Assembly (NCBI RefSeq): GCF_024679245.1 | Contig: NC_090191.1 | Location: 1,166,001 to 1,230,000, forward strand | Source: Pseudorasbora parva | Lineage: Eukaryota; Chordata; Actinopteri; Cypriniformes; Gobionidae | Length of the DNA stretch: 64,000 nucleotides | Reading direction: 5' to 3' | Shown: one piece after another, positions 59,123 to 64,000 of the stretch | Position numbering within the stretch: position 1 is the first letter of the stretch | How the letters are laid out: every line of letters starts with the position of its first letter | Translations under genes and position numbers: made by a program | The notes under the pieces: model-generated | Databases searched by the model: none | What the model was told of the DNA's origin: nothing | What the model saw: the letters and a program-made list of their open reading frames with translations, nothing else

Positions 59123-61401
59123 GGGGCCAAGCACCGAAGGTGCGGAGCCCCTCTTGAAACCGTTAGATTTCTTATTATTATTATTCCTCCATGGAAGTTT
59201 ATGGCAGCCCATAGAACCGTTTGCGGGAAAGCTATGAAATTTGGTACACTGGTAGAAGTCTTTACTAATAGTAACCACACCAAATTTGGAGTCTCTAAAC
59301 CATTCCCTCTAGCGCCACCAACTATCCAAAGTTTCACTCATGTTTATGCTAATAACTTTTGAACCATAAGGGATAGAAACAAAATTCTTTTTTCCTCTGA
59401 TTCCTTGGCTCAATTGCTGATTCGATTGCACCCTATGACGTCATTTTCCGTTATGTACATTTTCCCGCCATTTTTAATTAACTGAAAACCAACTTTTTCG
59501 AACTAGTCCTAGGCCGTTTGTCTGATTTACACGAAAATCGAACCAGATCATCCTCAGACAGGGCTGACAAAAATTTATGGAATTCAAGTTGATTCTTCAA
59601 ATCGTTTTTGATAACCGCGTGAACAAATTTTACGTAGCGCTTGCAAAAACACACTAAAGGCTATATCTCCGCAACACTTTGTCGTATTTAAACCAAACTT
59701 GGTACATGTCATCACAAGCATGACCTGAGACAACATGCAGCGTTTCGGCGCAGCGCCACCTACTGGTCAGGAGATAGCAAAAATGGCTATTTTGGCTTAT
59801 AACTTTTGAACCGTTTATCCAGAAATTCATTAGATTCAGGGCATCATGCCGAGTCGAAGGATATCAGATGTTACCATGTCGGCCATTTTGGGCATCGGCC
59901 ATTTTGAATTATGTGCTAAAATGCTGTATTTTACGAATGCATGAACGGATCGTTACGAAACTTGGTATGGGTCATCACCACGATGCCTTGAAGTTGCCTG
60001 AGAAGTTTCGAAACAGCGCCACCTAGTGGAGAATTTTTTTTTTTTCAAACGCTTATAACTTTGGGTGTGGTTGACATATTTTGATGGGAATACTTTTTTG
60101 TACTCCTGAATCCTTGCTGAGTCCAACGATACCAAATTTGCCAGGTTTCGATGTACGGTTTGTGCAGCGTGGTAATTAAGTGCTTATAAAACATTAGCTG
60201 ATATCTTGGAAACCGCTAGTCCGATCGAGACGAAACCAGCCTCAGAAGTTCGGAAACATATACAAGTCCAAAATGTCGATAGCATTATGCTAATGCACAA
60301 ATCTCAAAATATTGATAGTAAGGGGTAGTAAAATCCGATCAAAGTCACGTGTCAGTCATTTTGTATGTGATTTTTCACATAAATTTCTATAACTCCAAAA
60401 CAAAATGAGATATTTCCATCAAAATTGACACACATATGTATGGGCTCACTATGAGGACACATAAAAAAATTGGTGGGATTGCGCCTCTTGGTGGCGCTAT
60501 AATAAAACAAAACATGAAATTCCCATTGACTTCAATGCAGTATTATGGTTTAAAATGCTAATGCTATAATTTACGAATGCATTAGCATATCGCTACAAAA
60601 CTCGGTATGTGTCTTCCGCTCCATGCACTGAAGGTACTCAAAAAGTTTCGGAGCAGCGCCACCTTGTGGTAAAAAGTTGTAATAAAATGTACAGAAATGC
60701 GAATAACTTTTGATTAAATTAACCCATTGTAATGAAACTGGTCATAATACATTCATTGGCTCATGCTAAGAACATGGATACCTATTTTGCCATATTTTGC
60801 AAACCTATCTGTCCTCCATCTTGTTATTTGTTAAAAACCTACTCTTTCAAACTCATCCTAGACCGTTTTGACCGATTTTCACCAAAATTGAACCGTATCG
60901 TCTTCAGACCATGCTGACACATAGTTATGGATTTCGGATTGATAGACAAAAAAGTTTTCATATACCACTGCAACAGAGTTGAGCCATGATGCAAAAATGA
61001 CTCTTGAGGCTGTATCTCTGCAATGCTTTGACATGTTGACACCAAACTTTGCATGTGTCATTGACATCTCAGTCTGACTACGCCACATTAGTTTCGTAAC
61101 AGTGCAACCTATTGGTCGAAAGTGATAAACCATTAAATCATTATTATTGACTGTATTTAAAATTGTACTGCTATTTTGCCTAAAATCAACTTAATAAGTC
61201 TTTAATAGCTCATTGTTGCAGTTGATTTGAGACTTCCAGCCATGCTGGCATGTCTTGTTGTCTCTTTTTTTGCTTAAAAAATTGTCTCCAAATGTCTTTA
61301 CTTATTTTTGCAGTTGGTCTGCTGCTGGCTTCCTTGTTTGCTTTTCTTGCGCTTGGCCCCGATAATGGCTGCTTGCAGCTATATTTATTATTATTATTAT
61401 T
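59123..61401 (+). repeat. Dispersed repeat, copy 2
   Basis: It starts GGGGCCAAGCACCGAAGGTG and ends with GCGCTTGGCCCCGATAATGG, CTGCTTGCAGC and a TTA run. It is about twice the length of copy 1 and includes segments with repeated phrases (ACTTTTGAACC, GCGCCACCT...TGG). Noncoding. Confidence 0.6.
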
Positions 61402-62192
61402 AAATTGGCTGTTTACATATTCACTCAGCAAATAATTCTGGCGGCCATAACAATTTTGTCTATATGATTTTAAAATGCTGGCGCTGACAGAAAATTTAGG
61501 GAACGTAATTGTGAAATGCTGCAAGGTCATTAAGTTCTTCCCCTTTGGATCAAACTCAGAACAGATGCAGAAGAGAAGCAGAACAAAAACATGTGTCTAA
61601 CTATCTTGGAAAGTATTTCCTAACAGTTTCAGTTCCACAAAAACACTGTGGTCAGGTCAGCAAATGTTCATGGTCAACAAGGTGGAGAACCGCACCTAAA
61701 TAAAGTAATTTGTATCATTACAGTTGGTAACGAGACTGTTTGACCCATGGACTTAAAAAGATGCAAAGCATCAAACACATTTTTTATGCAAAGTAGATGC
61801 ATGTAAATGGACTGCATTTATATAGCGCTTTTATCCAAAGCGCTTTACATTTTTGCCTCACATTCACCCATTCATACACCGACGGCGATGTCAGCCATGT
61901 AAGGCGCCATCCAGCTCGTCGGGAGCAGCTGGGGTTAGGTGTCTTGCTCATGGACACTTCGACACTTGGTCAGGTGGAACCGGGGATTGAACCACCAACC
62001 TTCTGGTTTGTAGACAACCTACATGAACCACTGAGCCACTGCCGCCCCTGTATGTATAAATCAAATGGGCTAAAGTGCCATTATGCAAATCTGGATGCTA
62101 TAAATAACAGATCATGAACCATAGGGTTAGGTTTAGCAAAGTACAAAACCACCAAATTCATACCAATCATCATGCTTCACAATATGCATGGA
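61402..62192 (+). repeat. Local segmental duplication, copy 2
   Basis: Matches 56066-56607 in order. Without the 246-bp insertion and its 5-bp duplication it is 540 bp, against 542 bp for copy 1. Confidence 0.85.
61806..62051 (+). mobile_element. 246-bp insertion with 5-bp target duplication
   Basis: AATGGACTGCATTTATATAG...GAGCCACTGCCGCCCC is flanked by ATGTA on both sides (61801-61805 and 62052-62056). Copy 1 of the duplication reads GATGCATGTATAAATC without it, so an empty site is visible in the same window. The sequence (hairpin ATATAGCGC, then CGGGGATTGAACC) is a dispersed repeat common in fish; its class is not certain. Confidence 0.8.
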
Positions 62193-62249
62193 AATGGGAA
62201 ACAAATGGCCATGGGAAGAGATGTCACACATTAGCTATAGAGTGTTGAC

Positions 62250-62661
62250 ATAAAAATCAAACTTCAAACGCTGATTTTTGTGTTGAGGAGGTAGAAGAGG
62301 TTTTTTTCTGATGACTCTTCCATGAAGACCATATTTTTACAAGTATCTCTTTATAGTGGAATAGTGTACCACAGCTCCAGTGTCTGCCAGATCTTTCTGG
62401 CGGGATCGTGCAGTCAAACATGGGTTTTGACTTGCTTTTCTCACAATCCTGCGAGCCGTCCTGTCTGATATTTTTGTTGGTCTTCCAGATCTTGCTTTAA
62501 CTTCCACTGTTCCTGATGACTGCCATTTCTTAATTACATTCTGAACAGAGGATATTGGCATCTGAAAACACTTCGCCGTCTTTTTATAGCCTTCTCCTGT
62601 TTTTTTGAGCATGAACTATTTTCAGTTTCAGTTTTCTAGACAACTGCTTAGAAGAACCCAT
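62250..62661 (-). pseudogene. Tc1-like transposase, N-terminal part only
   Basis: It starts at ATG (62661 on the minus strand): MGSSKQLSRKLKLKIVHAQ. A frameshift near 62605 follows, then GYKKTAKCFQMPISSVQNVI (first helix-turn-helix) and GRPTKISDRTARRIVRKAS (GRP linker and second helix-turn-helix). A stop follows KRYL at about 62337, after which the same frame continues with KYGLHGRVIRKKPLLPP to about 62250. The catalytic DDE domain is missing. Tc1 transposases bind their terminal repeats with this paired-like domain. Confidence 0.8.
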
Positions 62662-63030
62662 GGTGCTGATTTTTGGGGCAATGTCAGATGAGTCTGGGCA
62701 TTTAAAACCTTTGAGATTGACATCACCTGGTCTATCCAGACGATGATTGAGAACAATCCATGACACTGTCAGGTCTCTGCTTGCCAAAGGAGGCAGTACA
62801 AGGTATTAACTCTGCAGGGTGCCCAAACTTTTGCAGACACCATTTTTTTTTGTTTTCTGTTATTTTGAAAGTGTAAATGATGGAAATAAAATCTAACTTT
62901 TTTAACTTATTATAAGAATGTCTAATCTTTCATTTGATGCCTTTTGGAGATTTTTCCATCTTTTCTTGGCGTCTTTATGCACATTAAAACAAATGTCTAC
63001 TTGGGGTGCCCAAACTTTCGATCCCCACTG
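62250..63030 (-). mobile_element. Truncated Tc1-like transposon
   Basis: The right end on the plus strand is GTGCCCAAACTTTCGATCCC-CACTG followed by TA, so the terminal repeat read from outside is CAGTGGGGATCGAAAGTTTG. The matching other end is absent and the DDE domain is lost. A second short copy of GTGCCCAAACTTTTG lies inside at about 62819. Confidence 0.8.
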
Positions 63031-63032
63031 TA

Positions 63033-63499
63033 TCTAGTGTTTAACGTGACATAAATATTTGTACATACTTAAATCTATATTACAAATATTAGTTATTTAT
63101 AGTCCTTTATATATTTATTTTCTGGATAACTATGATACTATGTTGATAGCATTAACCTATTGATTGTTAAAATGCTGCTTGTTAGTTCACACTAATGTAA
63201 TGCAAAGGAATAGTTCTGCAAAATCAGTGATTTAATCACACCAATGCATACCAAACATGCATCACTTATTTTATAATAATTGCTTTAATGTTGTATATTG
63301 ATAAATATAGGTTGCTTTTAGCATGTGTGCACTACAATGAGAATGTGGGACGTGGCGATGCATACAACACATGGGGAACAAAGGGTTAAACTACGCTTCT
63401 CCAAATACAAGAAGGGTGAGTACACAATCTCCTTTCTCATTTCATTTTTGGGTGAATTAACCATCTATTGAATTGTTTAAGATCATAGAGTAAATTTTA
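63033..63499. other. Noncoding AT-rich stretch
   Basis: Nothing recognised between the two Tc1-type elements. Confidence 0.5.
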
Positions 63500-63501
63500 T
63501 A

Positions 63502-64000
63502 CAACCCCAAATCAGAAAAAGTTGGGACAGTTTGGAAAACGCAAATAAAAAAAGAAAGTAGTGATTTCTAAATTTACTTTGACTTGTATTTCATTGCAGA
63601 CAATATGAACACAAAATATCTCATGTTTTGTCTGGTCAACTTCATGTCATTTGTAAATATGCATCCTTTCCTGTCATTCAGACCTGCAACACATTTCAAA
63701 AAAAGTTGGGACAGGAGCAATTTAGGGCTAGTAGTGAGGTAAAAGGGTTAAATAATGATGTGATTTAAAACAAGTGATGTCAACAGGTGATTGAAATTAT
63801 GATTTGGTACAAAAGCAGCATCTAAGAAGGATCTAATCCTTTAGGAGCAAAGATGGGCCGAGGATCGCCAGTTTGCCAACAAATACGTGAGAAAATTATT
63901 GAAATGTTTAAAAGCAATGTTCCTCAAAGAAAGATAGGAAGAGATTTGGATATTTCACATTCAACAGTGCATAACATAATTACAAGATTCAAGGAATCTG
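63502..64000 (+). mobile_element. Tc1-like transposon, left part, cut by the window edge
   Basis: It starts CAACCCCAAATCAGAAAAAG just after a TA. GAAAAAGTTGGGACAG near 63515 recurs as AAAAAAGTTGGGACAG near 63698, giving the repeated transposase-site layout of indirect/direct-repeat Tc1 elements. A transposase start follows. Confidence 0.7.
63853..64000 (+). CDS. Tc1-like transposase, N-terminus (partial)
   Basis: The ATG at 63853 opens a frame that is still open at the window end (49 codons). It reads MGRGSPVCQQIREKIIEMFK and later GRDLDISHSTVHNII, a helix-turn-helix of the Tc1 paired-like DNA-binding domain. The rest of the protein lies outside the window, so integrity cannot be judged. Confidence 0.7.
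   Translation, partial: MGRGSPVCQQIREKIIEMFKSNVPQRKIGRDLDISHSTVHNIITRFKES

Overview
The window is repeat-dominated DNA from a vertebrate, most likely a teleost fish and plausibly a cyprinid. The evidence is an L2-type LINE with an esterase-like ORF1, Tc1-like and hAT DNA transposons, the hairpin tails typical of fish LINEs, and several dispersed repeats I recognise as common in fish genomes. The species call is inference. I see no complete host protein gene. Three short stretches could be host exons and are marked as weak.

Layout. (1) 1-22735 is a composite tandem array that continues off the left edge. It is built from 14 copies of a ~0.7-0.8 kb block, 139-bp units, a 54-bp hairpin unit and two minisatellites (31 bp and 43 bp); the first four dimers have a period of about 3.34-3.43 kb. 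(2) 22736-27968 is a near full-length L2/CR1-like LINE at the edge of the array. It has two long open frames that share one reading frame and are separated by a single TGA. (3) 27969-30779 is mostly unique sequence with one candidate terminal exon. (4) 30788-47778 is one hAT transposon of 16991 bp with matching termini and a perfect 8-bp target duplication. It holds a decayed BED-finger transposase, a nested MITE and a ~13-kb, ~245-copy array of a 53-bp CpG-rich unit. The hAT itself sits inside an older inverted-repeat element that continues to about 48631. (5) 48632-54353 is AT-rich sequence with dispersed repeats, microsatellites, an LTR-like segment and two weak minus-strand exon candidates. 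(6) 54354-62192 contains two copies of a dispersed repeat plus a ~540-bp flanking segment. Between them lie a 22-bp minisatellite and a 5'-truncated LINE. One copy carries a 246-bp insertion, and the other shows the matching empty site. (7) 62250-64000 holds a truncated Tc1 copy (minus strand) and the start of a second Tc1-like element (plus strand) that runs off the right edge.

The genes present are the working parts of mobile elements: LINE ORF1 (nucleic-acid binding/esterase-like) and ORF2 (endonuclease plus reverse transcriptase) for target-primed reverse transcription, and DDE transposases of the hAT and Tc1 types, which are broken in the hAT and in the first Tc1. The most unusual object is the giant hAT with its internal satellite. 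That satellite is in almost perfect 53-bp register over 244 intervals, and its recurrent variants are nearly all CpG transitions.
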